Shown in pieces: positions 1-8,368 of a stretch of 64,000 nt of DNA. The notes beneath the pieces were generated by a model that was given only the letters and a program-made list of their open reading frames with translations, was not told the origin of the DNA and did not search any database. This DNA is from Streptomyces shenzhenensis. Lineage in GTDB: Bacteria > Actinomycetota > Actinomycetes > Streptomycetales > Streptomycetaceae. Numbering within the stretch: the first letter of the stretch is position 1; each line of letters begins with the position of its first letter. The stretch lies in NCBI RefSeq assembly GCF_003688995.1, contig NZ_PENI01000021.1, positions 103,464 through 167,463 of the forward strand, written 5' to 3'. The position numbers and the translations under genes are program-made.

Positions 1-293
1 TGTCGATGGCCCTGCACGAGGAAGGCGTCCGTGATCCGGCCACCGGCCGCCACCTCAACACGGACTTCGCCGGCTACCACATCGCCGCACACGCCGACGT
101 ACCCGACATCGAGGCTGATTTCGTACCCGACTATGAGCCCGGCGACCCGTCAGGCATCAAGGGTGTCGGTGAAATCGGCACGGTCGGCACCGCCGCCGCG
201 ATCGCGAACGCCGTCTGGCACGCCACCGGCCACCGCCGGCGGACCCTGCCCATCCGCCCGGACCACCTGGTCGAGGAACGGCCCCTGCCGTGA
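1..293 (+). CDS. Molybdopterin-binding subunit of a xanthine-dehydrogenase-type hydroxylase (3' end only)
   Basis: Only the last ~97 codons lie in the window; the frame is open from the left edge, so the Met at 6 is not a start. The sequence contains GIKGVGEIGTVGTAAAIANA, the C-terminal block of the large molybdenum subunit, whose GVGE glutamate is the family's general base on the Mo cofactor. These enzymes hydroxylate purines or aldehydes in the cytoplasm together with FAD and 2Fe-2S subunits. The XdhC-like gene follows within 75 bp, as expected for a hydroxylase operon. The substrate cannot be judged from this fragment. Confidence 0.85.
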   Translation, partial: SMALHEEGVRDPATGRHLNTDFAGYHIAAHADVPDIEADFVPDYEPGDPSGIKGVGEIGTVGTAAAIANAVWHATGHRRRTLPIRPDHLVEERPLP

Positions 294-365
294 GCCGTCC
301 ACGAGGAAGGGCTCGTGGACCACTGCCGTCGCCGCCCCGGCCCGGAACCCGAACAAGAGGTACAC

Positions 366-1388
366 GTGTTGCGCGAGGTATGGACCTTCGTCGACGCCCA
401 CCGTCGGGCGGGCCGGCCCGTCGCGCTGGCCCGGCTGGTGGACCGTGACGGTCCCGGATCACGACCGCTCGGCGCCACCATGGCCGTCGCCGAGGACGGT
501 ACGTGGCGCGGCTCGCTGTCGGGCGGTTGCGTCGAGGGCATCGTCCTCGACGCGACCCGCGCCGTCCTGGCAGGGGCCGCGCCGCAGGTGACGGCGGTAT
601 CGCCCGGGGACCATCTCCTGCCCTGGGAGGACACTCCCGGCTGCGCCGGCGAACTGCGCGTCCTCATCACGCCCGCGCCGCCCGAGCCGGTGCACTCCGC
701 CATCACCACGGCCTTGGCCGAGGACCGGCCGCTCACCGTGCGGGTCGGGCTGAGGCCGCCCCACCACTGGTCGACTGCCGCCACGGCCGACCAACTGCCC
801 GACATGGGACCCGCGTTCACCGAGGAACTGACCGGTCGGCCGCGGCTGCTGCTGGCCGGCGCGACAGATCTCGCCGCAGTCCTGGCCACCCTGGCCGGGA
901 CCGTGCACCGCAAGGTCGTCGTCCTCGACCCACGCCCCAGGCATGTCGCCTCCGGGGCCTTCACCGGCACTGCCGACGTCGTCCGTGCCTGGCCCGACCA
1001 CTGGATCGCCCGCCATCCGCTCGGAGTACGCGACGCGGTCGTCTCGCTCAGCCATGACCCGCGCATCGACGACCGCGCGCTGCGCGCCGCTCTGGCAGGC
1101 CCCGCCGGGTACGTCGCCGCGCTCGGCAGCCGGGCCACCCACGCGCAACGCCTGCGGCGCCTGGCCGACGCGCCCGGACTTGACCGGCTGACCGGCCCGG
1201 CGGGCCTCGACCTCGGCGGAGCGTCGCTCGCCGAGAGCGCCCTGTCGATCCTCGCCGAGCTCGTCGCGGTGGACAACGCCCGCGGCGGACGTCGCCTGCG
1301 CGACAGCGATCTGCCCATCCGGGCCACCACGGCCGAGGCGCTCACCCGACCCACGCGGCTACGCCCTGTCGCCAGGAGATGGCAGTGA
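366..1388 (+). CDS. xdhC: XdhC/CoxI-family molybdenum hydroxylase maturation factor
   Basis: Proteins of this family bind the molybdenum cofactor, promote its sulfuration and insert it into xanthine-dehydrogenase-like enzymes. The N-terminal half carries the XdhC/CoxI signature SLSGGCVEG (about residues 44-52) and GCAGELRVLI; the C-terminal half has the Rossmann-like XdhC_C domain ending in GLDLGGASLAESALSILAEL. An open frame begins at 315, but the GTG at 366 gives the usual N-terminus (LREVWTFVDA) and has AAGAGG 8 nt upstream, so I start there (340 aa). It directly follows the hydroxylase large subunit and is probably co-transcribed with it. Confidence 0.86.
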   Translation: MLREVWTFVDAHRRAGRPVALARLVDRDGPGSRPLGATMAVAEDGTWRGSLSGGCVEGIVLDATRAVLAGAAPQVTAVSPGDHLLPWEDTPGCAGELRVLITPAPPEPVHSAITTALAEDRPLTVRVGLRPPHHWSTAATADQLPDMGPAFTEELTGRPRLLLAGATDLAAVLATLAGTVHRKVVVLDPRPRHVASGAFTGTADVVRAWPDHWIARHPLGVRDAVVSLSHDPRIDDRALRAALAGPAGYVAALGSRATHAQRLRRLADAPGLDRLTGPAGLDLGGASLAESALSILAELVAVDNARGGRRLRDSDLPIRATTAEALTRPTRLRPVARRWQ

Positions 1389-1416
1389 CGGCGGGCGGAC
1401 CGGCGTTCGGGAGACC

Positions 1417-2661
1417 CTACAGGCGGGCGACGATCAAGGCGATGTCGTCACGTCCGCCGCTGCTCACGCCGAGGCGGGACAGCAGGACGTCGGCCAAATG
1501 ATCCGGGCCGAGCCGGGGGTTGTCGGCGAGGGTGTAGGTGAGCCGGTCGAGGCCGGCGTCGATGTCCTCCTCGCGGCGTTCGACGAGCCCGTCGGTGTAG
1601 AGGACGAGGGTGTCGCCTGCTGTGTAGGGCACGGCGGCCTGCGGACGCGGCACATGGCGCGGGCGTGCTCCCAGGGGCGGATCGGTGGCCTGGTCGAGCA
1701 GGACGAAAGTACCGTCGGCGTGTACCAGGACGGGCGGCAGGTGCCCGGCGCTGCTGTAGGTGATGCGCCGGCGACGGGCGTCGATGACGGCCTTGACCAC
1801 TGTGGTGGCCAGGGCTCCTTCGACCGAGCAGGCATACAGGTCCAGTACCTCCATCGCCCTGGCCGGATCGTGCAGAGCCCGGACGGCGGCGGACAGCGCG
1901 CTGCGCAGCATGCCCATCGCGGCGGCCGCCTCCAGACCGTGGCCGACCACGTCGCCCACCGCGACGGAGAAGCCGTCATCGGGCAGGTCCACGATGTCGT
2001 ACCAGTCGCCGCACACGTTGAGTCCCTGGGCCGCGGGCAGGTAGCGCACCGCGATGTTCGGGTGCTGACCGAGGTCCGGGGACTGCATCATCGCTTCCTG
2101 GAGGGTGACGGCGACCTTGCGTTCCCGAGCGTGGGCCTGCCGCAACTGCTCGTTCACCAACTGGAGCTCCCGCGCCCGCGCATACAGTTCGGCCTCCATC
2201 GCTTCGCGCTCGCCGATCGCCCGGCCCGGCTGCGCGCGGGTGGCGTGGGTGAGCACGAACTCGGTGACGTCTTCCACCCGGTGGATGATCCAGGCCACCT
2301 GTCCGTCCGGCCCGAGCACGGGGACGTTGATCGTGGACCACCAGCGTTCCTCGAACACCCCGGGGCGGCCGGGAATGGGGATGTCGTACTTCTGCACGGC
2401 CGCCATCGTGTCCTGCTGCTGCGAGCGCAGGACCCAGTGCAGCGAGGCACTGAGGTTCCGCACTCCGTCGGCTTCGGGGTCGGCCGGGTTCTCGGGGAAC
2501 GCATCGAAGAGGTACTGCCCGATCAGTTCGTCCCGTGAGCGGCCGGTCGCCCGGCAGTAGGCCGCATTGGCGTCGAGGATCACAAGATCCGGGCCCAGTA
2601 CCAGGTAGGGGCTGGGGGTGGCGACGAACAGTGCCCGGTAGTCGATCGGCGCTATGGTCAC
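1417..2661 (-). CDS. PAS-domain SpoIIE-type PP2C serine phosphatase
   Basis: A 414-aa soluble regulator. The N-terminus is a PAS sensor (residues ~5-125, with SPYLVLGPDLVILDANAAY), then a short helical linker rich in Glu/Arg, then a PPM/SpoIIE phosphatase domain with GDWYDIVDL, GDVVGHGLEAAAAM and LVLYTDGLVERR; the aspartates that bind Mn2+/Mg2+ are present. In actinomycetes such phosphatases dephosphorylate anti-sigma-factor antagonists in partner-switching systems. The frame is open to 2799, but the extra 46 residues are Arg/Pro-rich and unlike the family; the GTG at 2661 gives VTIAPIDYRALF as N-terminus. No anti-sigma or antagonist gene is adjacent. Confidence 0.85.
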   Translation of the reverse strand: MTIAPIDYRALFVATPSPYLVLGPDLVILDANAAYCRATGRSRDELIGQYLFDAFPENPADPEADGVRNLSASLHWVLRSQQQDTMAAVQKYDIPIPGRPGVFEERWWSTINVPVLGPDGQVAWIIHRVEDVTEFVLTHATRAQPGRAIGEREAMEAELYARARELQLVNEQLRQAHARERKVAVTLQEAMMQSPDLGQHPNIAVRYLPAAQGLNVCGDWYDIVDLPDDGFSVAVGDVVGHGLEAAAAMGMLRSALSAAVRALHDPARAMEVLDLYACSVEGALATTVVKAVIDARRRRITYSSAGHLPPVLVHADGTFVLLDQATDPPLGARPRHVPRPQAAVPYTAGDTLVLYTDGLVERREEDIDAGLDRLTYTLADNPRLGPDHLADVLLSRLGVSSGGRDDIALIVARL

Positions 2662-2897
2662 AGCCGCTCTCCCGTTCCTCTCGGGTGGCCCCCTGTCCGG
2701 TTTCACGTCCGTGGTCCCACGCTGAACGTAACAGTTGTGTGAGGTTCGGGCCGCCCAGCACGGGTTCCGGGCCCCTGCTCTCGGGGTCGATGCCCTCATG
2801 GTCCTGCCTGCCGCTCAAGCCGCGCTTCAGCGTCGCTCCCTATGGTCACGCCCAGCGCTGCCTCGGGTGAGTGGCGGCGAACACCGAAGGAGGCGCC

Positions 2898-4163
2898 ATG
2901 GAGATCCCGGTACGGCTGCGACGGGCCCGCTCCGCGCTGCTCCTGGTCTTTCTCGTCCACGGCTCGGTCTTCGCTCTGCTGGTCACCCGCATCCCGGCGA
3001 TCCAGGATCGGTACGGCCTCAGCGACGCCGCGCTCCCGCTGTTTCTCGCCGCCGTGCCGCTCCTGGCCGGTGTCGGCAGCGTCACCGTCTCGCGGGTGGT
3101 GCGCCGGGTTCCCGCGCCGGCGGTGGTACGTGTGCTCCAGCCCCTGATCTGTCTGTGTCTGGTCGGAGTCGGGGCGGGCGAGGCCGTCTGGCAGCTCGTA
3201 ACCTGCCTCGGCGTCTTCGGGCTGCTGGTGGGCGCCATGGAGGCGAGCCTGAACATGACGGGCGTCGGGATCCAGCGCGGCTACGGTCGCAGCATCATGC
3301 TGGGCTTCCACGGTGCCGCCAGCCTCGGCGGCATCCTCGGCGCCCTGCTCGCCTGGGCCGGAGCCCACTGGCACCTGTCCCTGCTCGCCCTCTTCGTCGG
3401 TTCCGTCGCCCTGCTGCTGCCGTTCGCGATGTCGGTCGGCCCGCGCCTGACGAAGCAGCCGCGCACGGTGACCGACAGTCGTGCCGCAGCCGAGCCGGCC
3501 GCGCAGCCCTCCTCCTCACCGGCCGCTCGCCCGCGTGGAGTCCCCTGGAAGCCGCTGCTGCCGATCTGCCTGATCATGACCGTGGCCGTCATCGCCGACT
3601 CCACCGCCACCAACTGGAGCGCCAAGTTCCTTGAGGACACCCTGCACAGCTCGGAGGCGATGGCGACCGTGCCGTACGCCCTCTACATGGCGGCCACCCT
3701 GGTGGGCCGTGGTCTCGGGGACGGCTGGGTGCAGCGGTGGGGAGCGGTGGCCGTGGTGCGGGCGGGAGTCCTGCTCTCCGCCGTGGGGTTCGCCGTCGTC
3801 GCCGCCGCCCCGGAACCCCTGACCGGTGCCCTCGGTTTCGCCGTCCTCGGCGCGGGGTTGTCCGTGATCCTGCCCCAGCTCTTCGTGGTCGGTGCGCAGC
3901 GGCTGCCGGGTACGGTGGACATCGCCGTGGCCCGCGTCAACCTCTTCAACTACGTGGGTTTCCTGATCGGCCCGCCCCTGGTCGGGGCGGTGGGGGCGGC
4001 CGTCTCCTACCGGGCGGCCATGTGCGTGCCGCTGCTGCTCGTCCTGGGCGTCCTCCTCGTCGCCGGCTCCCTGGCCCAACCGGCCCAGGCCGACTCCGGT
4101 TCCGGCCCCACGTCCGCCCAGCCCGTCCCGGGGTCCGAGGCGACCACGACGACCGCCGGCTGA
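2898..4163 (+). CDS. MFS transporter, YbjJ-like
   Basis: A 421-aa membrane protein with about 12 hydrophobic segments and a polar Ala/Pro/Ser-rich cytoplasmic loop near residues 190-220 between the two six-helix halves, the standard MFS layout. The motif TRIPAIQDRYGLSD after helix 1 and GAMEASLNMTGVGIQ in the first half resemble the YbjJ group of poorly characterised transporters. The ATG at 2898 is preceded by GAAGGAGG; the earlier ATG at 2871 has no such site. It stands alone and is convergent with the cyclase remnant. Substrate unknown. Confidence 0.8.
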   Translation: MEIPVRLRRARSALLLVFLVHGSVFALLVTRIPAIQDRYGLSDAALPLFLAAVPLLAGVGSVTVSRVVRRVPAPAVVRVLQPLICLCLVGVGAGEAVWQLVTCLGVFGLLVGAMEASLNMTGVGIQRGYGRSIMLGFHGAASLGGILGALLAWAGAHWHLSLLALFVGSVALLLPFAMSVGPRLTKQPRTVTDSRAAAEPAAQPSSSPAARPRGVPWKPLLPICLIMTVAVIADSTATNWSAKFLEDTLHSSEAMATVPYALYMAATLVGRGLGDGWVQRWGAVAVVRAGVLLSAVGFAVVAAAPEPLTGALGFAVLGAGLSVILPQLFVVGAQRLPGTVDIAVARVNLFNYVGFLIGPPLVGAVGAAVSYRAAMCVPLLLVLGVLLVAGSLAQPAQADSGSGPTSAQPVPGSEATTTTAG

Positions 4164-4228
4164 CGGCGTGGTCGGCACCGGGCCGGGCCTCGGACGGCCG
4201 ATGACCGGCGGTCAGTCGGTTCGCGCCG

Positions 4229-4882
4229 TCAGAAGACCGCGATGAGGTTGACCGGGCTGCCGGTCATCCCGTGCACGCGGGGCGGGGCGACGATGAGCAG
4301 GAAGCTGTAGCGCTCCAACTCCGCGCACAGCGCCGCGAGGTCGTCGAGCTGTGAGGCGTCGATCAGCGGCATCGCCATCCGGCCGAGCGCGACGCCGTGC
4401 AACGGGGACGGCCCGTCCGGGTCCAGCGGCGGGAAGGCGTCGCCCCTGTCACCCGTGTGGACAGAGACCTCCCGATGATGCATCCAGCGCACCGCGTCGA
4501 GGCTGATTCCCGGTGTCGGCGTGCCGTGGACCGGAGTGGCGGGCCGGCCGAGCCGGATCGCCAGCGCGTCGCCGGACCGTACCTCGACGCCCTGCCGTTT
4601 CTCGGCTTCCTCCAGATCGCGCGATGTCACCGCGTACCCGGACGGGAGGGGTTCCTCGACAGCCAGATCGAGCAGGACCCCCCGCGTCACGATCCCGGCC
4701 GCGAAGGCCGCCGTCGAGGCGAAGGTGACACCTCCGGCCGTCACGACCTGGTCCCTCGGACGGCCCGGGTAGACCTCATCGTCGCTGGACCAGTGCGCCA
4801 GTGCGTCGATATGTGTCGACTTCACATGATGGTTCTGCACCAGCATCAGGTCGGCCGCGACACTCACACCGGTGTGGGACAT
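4229..4882 (-). pseudogene. Cyclase (kynurenine-formamidase-like), N-terminally truncated
   Basis: The readable part matches metal-dependent cyclase/hydrolases of the kynurenine formamidase superfamily: a metal-binding THIDALAHW block, YPGRPRD, and a C-terminal LLIVAPPRVHGMTGSPVNLIAVF. Family members are usually 260-330 aa and have about 80-100 residues before the HIDALAH block. Here there are only about 35 residues from the Met at 4882, and the open frame further upstream (to 5029) is low-complexity Pro/Arg with no family resemblance. The loss lies next to the divergent flavin monooxygenase gene. Whether the 217-aa product still folds is unclear; I call it a probable 5'-truncated gene. Confidence 0.6.
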
Positions 4883-5037
4883 CACGCCATCCACCCGGTC
4901 GCCAGCGGAGCGACGTGTGTCGGTGCTATGTCGGGGCGGTCGGGGCGATGTCGGCGGCTTGTCGGCGGGGGGACGGAGCCTTTCTGGAGATCCTGCCGGA
5001 TGCCGATCCGGCAGGCGTGCGACAGGCAAGGATCACC

Positions 5038-6162
5038 ATGACCACTGACATCACGATCGTCGGCGCGGGACTCGGCGGACTGACGCTCGCCCGTGTCCTG
5101 CACGTCCACGGCATCCCGGCCACGGTCTACGAGGCGGAGGCCTCACTGACGGATCGTTCGCAGGGCGGAATGCTCGACATCCACGACTACAACGGCCAAC
5201 TGGCCGTGCAGGCCGCCCGCCTGATGGACGAGTTCCGCGGCATCATCCTGGAGGGCCGCCAGGCGATGCGGATCCTCGACCGGAACGGGACTGTCATGCT
5301 TGACCAAGCCGACGACGGCACGGGAGGACGCCCCGAGGTCCAGCGCGGCGAACTCCGGCAGATCCTGCTGGACTCGCTCCCGGCCGGCACCGTCCGGTGG
5401 GGCCACAAGGTCAGCGGTGCCCGTGGCCTCGACGAGGGCCGCCACGAGGTGACTTTCACCGACGGCGGCACCGCCGTCACGAGCCTGCTCGTCGGCGCGG
5501 ACGGCGCGTGGTCACGCATCCGGCCGCTGCTCTCCACCGCCACCCCCGAGTACACCGGCACGTCGTTCGTCGAGACCTATCTGTTCGACGCCGACACGCG
5601 GCACCCGGCTGCCGCGAAGGCGGTCGGTGGCGGGTCACTGTTCGCGGTCGATCCGGGTAAGCGGCAGATCGGAGCGCACCGGGAGAAGGACGGGACTCTC
5701 CACGCCTACGTGGTGCTGTCCAAGCCGCTGGACTGGTTCGCCGGTGTCGACTTCGCCGATGCCGCCGCGACTGCCGCGCTGATCGCGCAGGAGTTCGCCG
5801 GCTGGGCGCCAGAACTCACCGCCCTGATCACCGACAGCGACACCACACCGGTCCTGCGCCCCCACTACACGCTGCCGGTCGGACACCGGTGGGATCGGGT
5901 GCCGGGGGTGACCCTGGTCGGCGACGCCGCCCACCTCATCCCCCCGAACGGCGAAGGCGCCAACCTGGCCATGCTGGACGGCGCTGAACTCGGCGAGGCC
6001 CTCGCGGCACACCCCGGCGACGTCGAGGCGGCGCTGGCCGCGTACGAGCAAGTGATGTTCCCTCGCAGTGCCGCGGTCGGCGAAGCCGAGGCCGAGACCC
6101 CTGTCAACCCCACGCTCGAGGACCTGCTCAACTTCTTCACCCGGGACGAGCAGACCCCATGA
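5038..6162 (+). CDS. TetX-like FAD-dependent monooxygenase
   Basis: A 374-aa group A flavoprotein monooxygenase. It has the FAD-binding GAGLGGLTLARVLHVHG at the N-terminus, the GG.LD.H segment (GGMLDIHDYNGQ), an R..L..IL.NSL-like stretch (ELRQILLDSLP) and the second FAD motif GDAAHLIPPNGEGANLAMLD. The pattern follows tetracycline destructases of the TetX group more than phenol hydroxylases: GGxLDxH, W-x-x-K after LLDSL, and GDAAHLxPP. TetX hydroxylates tetracyclines at C11a using NADPH and O2. The ATG at 5038 has an AAGGA site and fixes the start. It is divergent from the truncated cyclase. The substrate may be another polyketide or aromatic compound. Confidence 0.78.
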   Translation: MTTDITIVGAGLGGLTLARVLHVHGIPATVYEAEASLTDRSQGGMLDIHDYNGQLAVQAARLMDEFRGIILEGRQAMRILDRNGTVMLDQADDGTGGRPEVQRGELRQILLDSLPAGTVRWGHKVSGARGLDEGRHEVTFTDGGTAVTSLLVGADGAWSRIRPLLSTATPEYTGTSFVETYLFDADTRHPAAAKAVGGGSLFAVDPGKRQIGAHREKDGTLHAYVVLSKPLDWFAGVDFADAAATAALIAQEFAGWAPELTALITDSDTTPVLRPHYTLPVGHRWDRVPGVTLVGDAAHLIPPNGEGANLAMLDGAELGEALAAHPGDVEAALAAYEQVMFPRSAAVGEAEAETPVNPTLEDLLNFFTRDEQTP

Positions 6163-6199
6163 ACCGCCGGCCGAGATCACCACGGTGACTGGCACCTCC

Positions 6200-6234
6200 G
6201 TTCGTGGAACGGTCACCGTGACCGTTCCACGAAC
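6200..6234. terminator. Perfect 17-bp hairpin between convergent genes
   Basis: Arms GTTCGTGGAACGGTCAC (6200-6216) and its exact reverse complement (6218-6234) flank one base. The structure lies between the convergent ends of the TetX-like gene (6162) and the EF-hand gene (6268), where a bidirectional terminator is expected. There is no T-tract, as is common in actinomycetes. Confidence 0.7.
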
Positions 6235-6267
6235 ACCTTCGCGCGCTTCGAAGGCCTTCTTGTCAGC

Positions 6268-6831
6268 TCAGCGGCCGAGCAGCGGCACGTCGATCTCGCC
6301 CATGTGGTAGGCGCGGACGGCCCGGACCAGGTCGTCGACGGAGAGCTGGTCGTCCTCGTCGACGGAGAGCTGCTCGTCGCCGTTGGCGTGGATCTGGCGG
6401 AACGCGTCGGCCGGGTCGATGTTCTCGACCCTCATGGCGTCCAGCCAGGTCTTGAACTCGGCCTGGCTGATCCCGCCGTCGTCGTCCGCGTCCGCCAGCT
6501 GGATCATGGCCTTGATCGCCGGCTTGACGACCTTGCTGAAGCCCGCGCCGCCGTTCTTCAGGACGTGCTGCCGGCAGATGTCGTTGAACTGCTCCCGGGT
6601 CAGCCGGCCGTTCTCCTGGTCGATCCCGGCGTGGTCGGCGAAGAAGTTCCACATGCCCCGGTAGGCGTCGGTCAGCGCGCGGCCCCTCGGGGAGGCGGGG
6701 ACTTCGCCGAAGGCATGCAGGATGCGCTGGGACTCGGCGTCGCAGTCGGACCGGTCGATGCGGCCGTCGCCGTTCACGTCCCAGCCGTCGAAACGCTTCT
6801 GGATGCGGTCGAGCTGCACGGAATTGGTCAT
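6268..6831 (-). CDS. EF-hand calcium-binding protein (calerythrin-like)
   Basis: A 187-aa cytoplasmic protein with four EF-hands: loop I DVNGDGRIDRSD (~18-29), loop II around DQENGRLTREQF, loop III DADDDGGISQAEF (~113-125), and loop IV HANGDEQLSVDE. The order and spacing fit actinobacterial calerythrin/CaBP proteins, thought to buffer or sense Ca2+. Loop IV is followed by a near-copy of itself, DDQLSVDD, produced by a tandem 24-nt duplication (about 6331-6378). The ATG at 6831 follows a GGAGA-like site. The gene lies downstream of the cation exchanger on the same strand with a 188-bp gap, which may hold its own promoter. Confidence 0.88.
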   Translation of the reverse strand: MTNSVQLDRIQKRFDGWDVNGDGRIDRSDCDAESQRILHAFGEVPASPRGRALTDAYRGMWNFFADHAGIDQENGRLTREQFNDICRQHVLKNGGAGFSKVVKPAIKAMIQLADADDDGGISQAEFKTWLDAMRVENIDPADAFRQIHANGDEQLSVDEDDQLSVDDLVRAVRAYHMGEIDVPLLGR

Positions 6832-7019
6832 CTCGGAGACCTCCAGGTGGTTCGTCCGGGCGGGCCGGTCCAGGGACGGCCGGCAGCGGCACCCGGTGCA
6901 TCTGTGAAGTGCCGCACCGATGCGGCGACGGAACAGCACGTTACCGACACCGTGAGTGACTGCGGTGTGCGCACGCATTGCCAACTGGGTGACAGGGACG
7001 AGCGGGAGCGGACCGGCGC

Positions 7020-8198
7020 TCAGCCAGAGGCGATCGGAGCGGGGATGCCGGCGTTGTCGGGCGCGGGCGCGCCCGGGACCGCCGGTGCCTCGATGCCCGG
7101 ACGCCGCGCGGCGTCGTCGGAGCCTGGGGCGTCGTCGACGGGAACCAGCCCGAACACCGAGAAGCTGACGGCCCAGTAAGCGACGTAGCCCACCAGCAGC
7201 ACCGCACCGTGCCAGCGCCGCAGGTGGCCGGTGAGAAGCGCGTACGCAGCGAACCCGTTGATCACCACGAGGGCCGGCAGGTGCCAGGTGAAGATCTCCG
7301 GGGAGATCACGAGCGCGCCTCCGGCCAGGGCGATGATGCCCACCTTCGCGGTCACCGAGAACACGACGCTCCCGATGACGTTGCCGACACCGATGGCGGG
7401 CGCGCCTCGCCGGGCCGGCTCCGCGGTCAGGAAAATGTCCTCCAGGGAAAGCACCAGCGTCGCGATCGTCGCCCCGAAGACCGTGCCGCTGACCGCGAAG
7501 TCCTCGAGGATGCCCCCGGTCCCCTCCGTCATGGCCCAGGCGCCGGCGACGAGTCCGGTCAGCGCCAGGACCGCCAGCAGGAGCAGCGCCCATCCGGGCC
7601 GCTTGTTCGACTTCGCCGCGGCGACCTCGCCGGTCTCGTAGAGATCACCGGCGCCACTGCCGCCGGTACCGCCTCCGCCCCCGGCCGTCCCGGCGGCGAC
7701 GCCGACCAGCTCGGGGCTGTCGACCGCTTCGAGCACTTCTGCGCTCCGGAACGTCGGCACCGCACGACGGGACTCGCGGTAGGCGACGTAGGCGACGAAC
7801 AGCACGAACAGCAGGATGAGAACGATCGCGGACACCGTCCCCAGCTCGCCGAGCAGTGCGGGCCCGATCAGGATCAGTGGGGCGATCGCGAACAACGCGA
7901 TGTAGTCCTTCGGGATCTCCACCCGGGAGGGCGCGACGAGAGCGGCAATCGCGACCACCAGACCCGTCATCGAGATGACGGTTCCGAAGACGACACCGAG
8001 CGCGACGTCTTCGAGTCCCTCCACATTGAGCACCACCCCGAAGGCGAGGTCGTCGAACTCGATCCCGGTGAACAGGATGGCCAGCAAGAACAGCGAGATC
8101 GCCAGACCGCGCGCCGCGCCGACCAGGTAGGTGATCAACTTCTCGGCGCTGAAGACCAACAGCACCGCTCCGCCGGCAAAGATGAGGATGGACGTCAT
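7020..8198 (-). CDS. Cation exchanger of the CaCA (sodium/calcium) type
   Basis: A 392-aa inner-membrane protein with about 10 hydrophobic segments in two halves joined by a hydrophilic, Gly-rich loop (AGGGGGTGGSGAG, ~residues 165-177). Each half holds a degenerate alpha-repeat: GIEFDDLAFG in the first and LSLEDIFLTAEPARRG followed by GNVIGSVVFSVTAKVG in the second. Acidic residues sit where canonical exchangers have GTSxPE. The ATG at 8198 is preceded by AAGGGGGAG; an earlier in-frame start at 8264 lacks a site. A polar Pro/Ala tail follows the last helix. The neighbouring EF-hand gene suggests a role in calcium homeostasis, but the transported ion is inferred. Confidence 0.75.
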   Translation of the reverse strand: MTSILIFAGGAVLLVFSAEKLITYLVGAARGLAISLFLLAILFTGIEFDDLAFGVVLNVEGLEDVALGVVFGTVISMTGLVVAIAALVAPSRVEIPKDYIALFAIAPLILIGPALLGELGTVSAIVLILLFVLFVAYVAYRESRRAVPTFRSAEVLEAVDSPELVGVAAGTAGGGGGTGGSGAGDLYETGEVAAAKSNKRPGWALLLLAVLALTGLVAGAWAMTEGTGGILEDFAVSGTVFGATIATLVLSLEDIFLTAEPARRGAPAIGVGNVIGSVVFSVTAKVGIIALAGGALVISPEIFTWHLPALVVINGFAAYALLTGHLRRWHGAVLLVGYVAYWAVSFSVFGLVPVDDAPGSDDAARRPGIEAPAVPGAPAPDNAGIPAPIASG

Positions 8199-8368
8199 CC
8201 GATTGCTCCCCCTTGAGCAGAACGGACCGGCCCGGTTCCCCAGGGCCTGAGCGGTGACGGTCATTCAGAAGCTAGCAGCGGATCAGAGCGGTGACTATCC
8301 GCATGGGGACAGATACGGACAGCTCTGAACGTGCTGCGGACCCGGGACGCCCCCTGGACCGTCCCGCT

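Noticed and set aside
131..1354. Long open frame (407 codons) on the minus strand opposite the xdhC gene
   Set aside because: Arg/Ser/Ala-rich product with no motifs; a shadow of the high-G+C coding strand.
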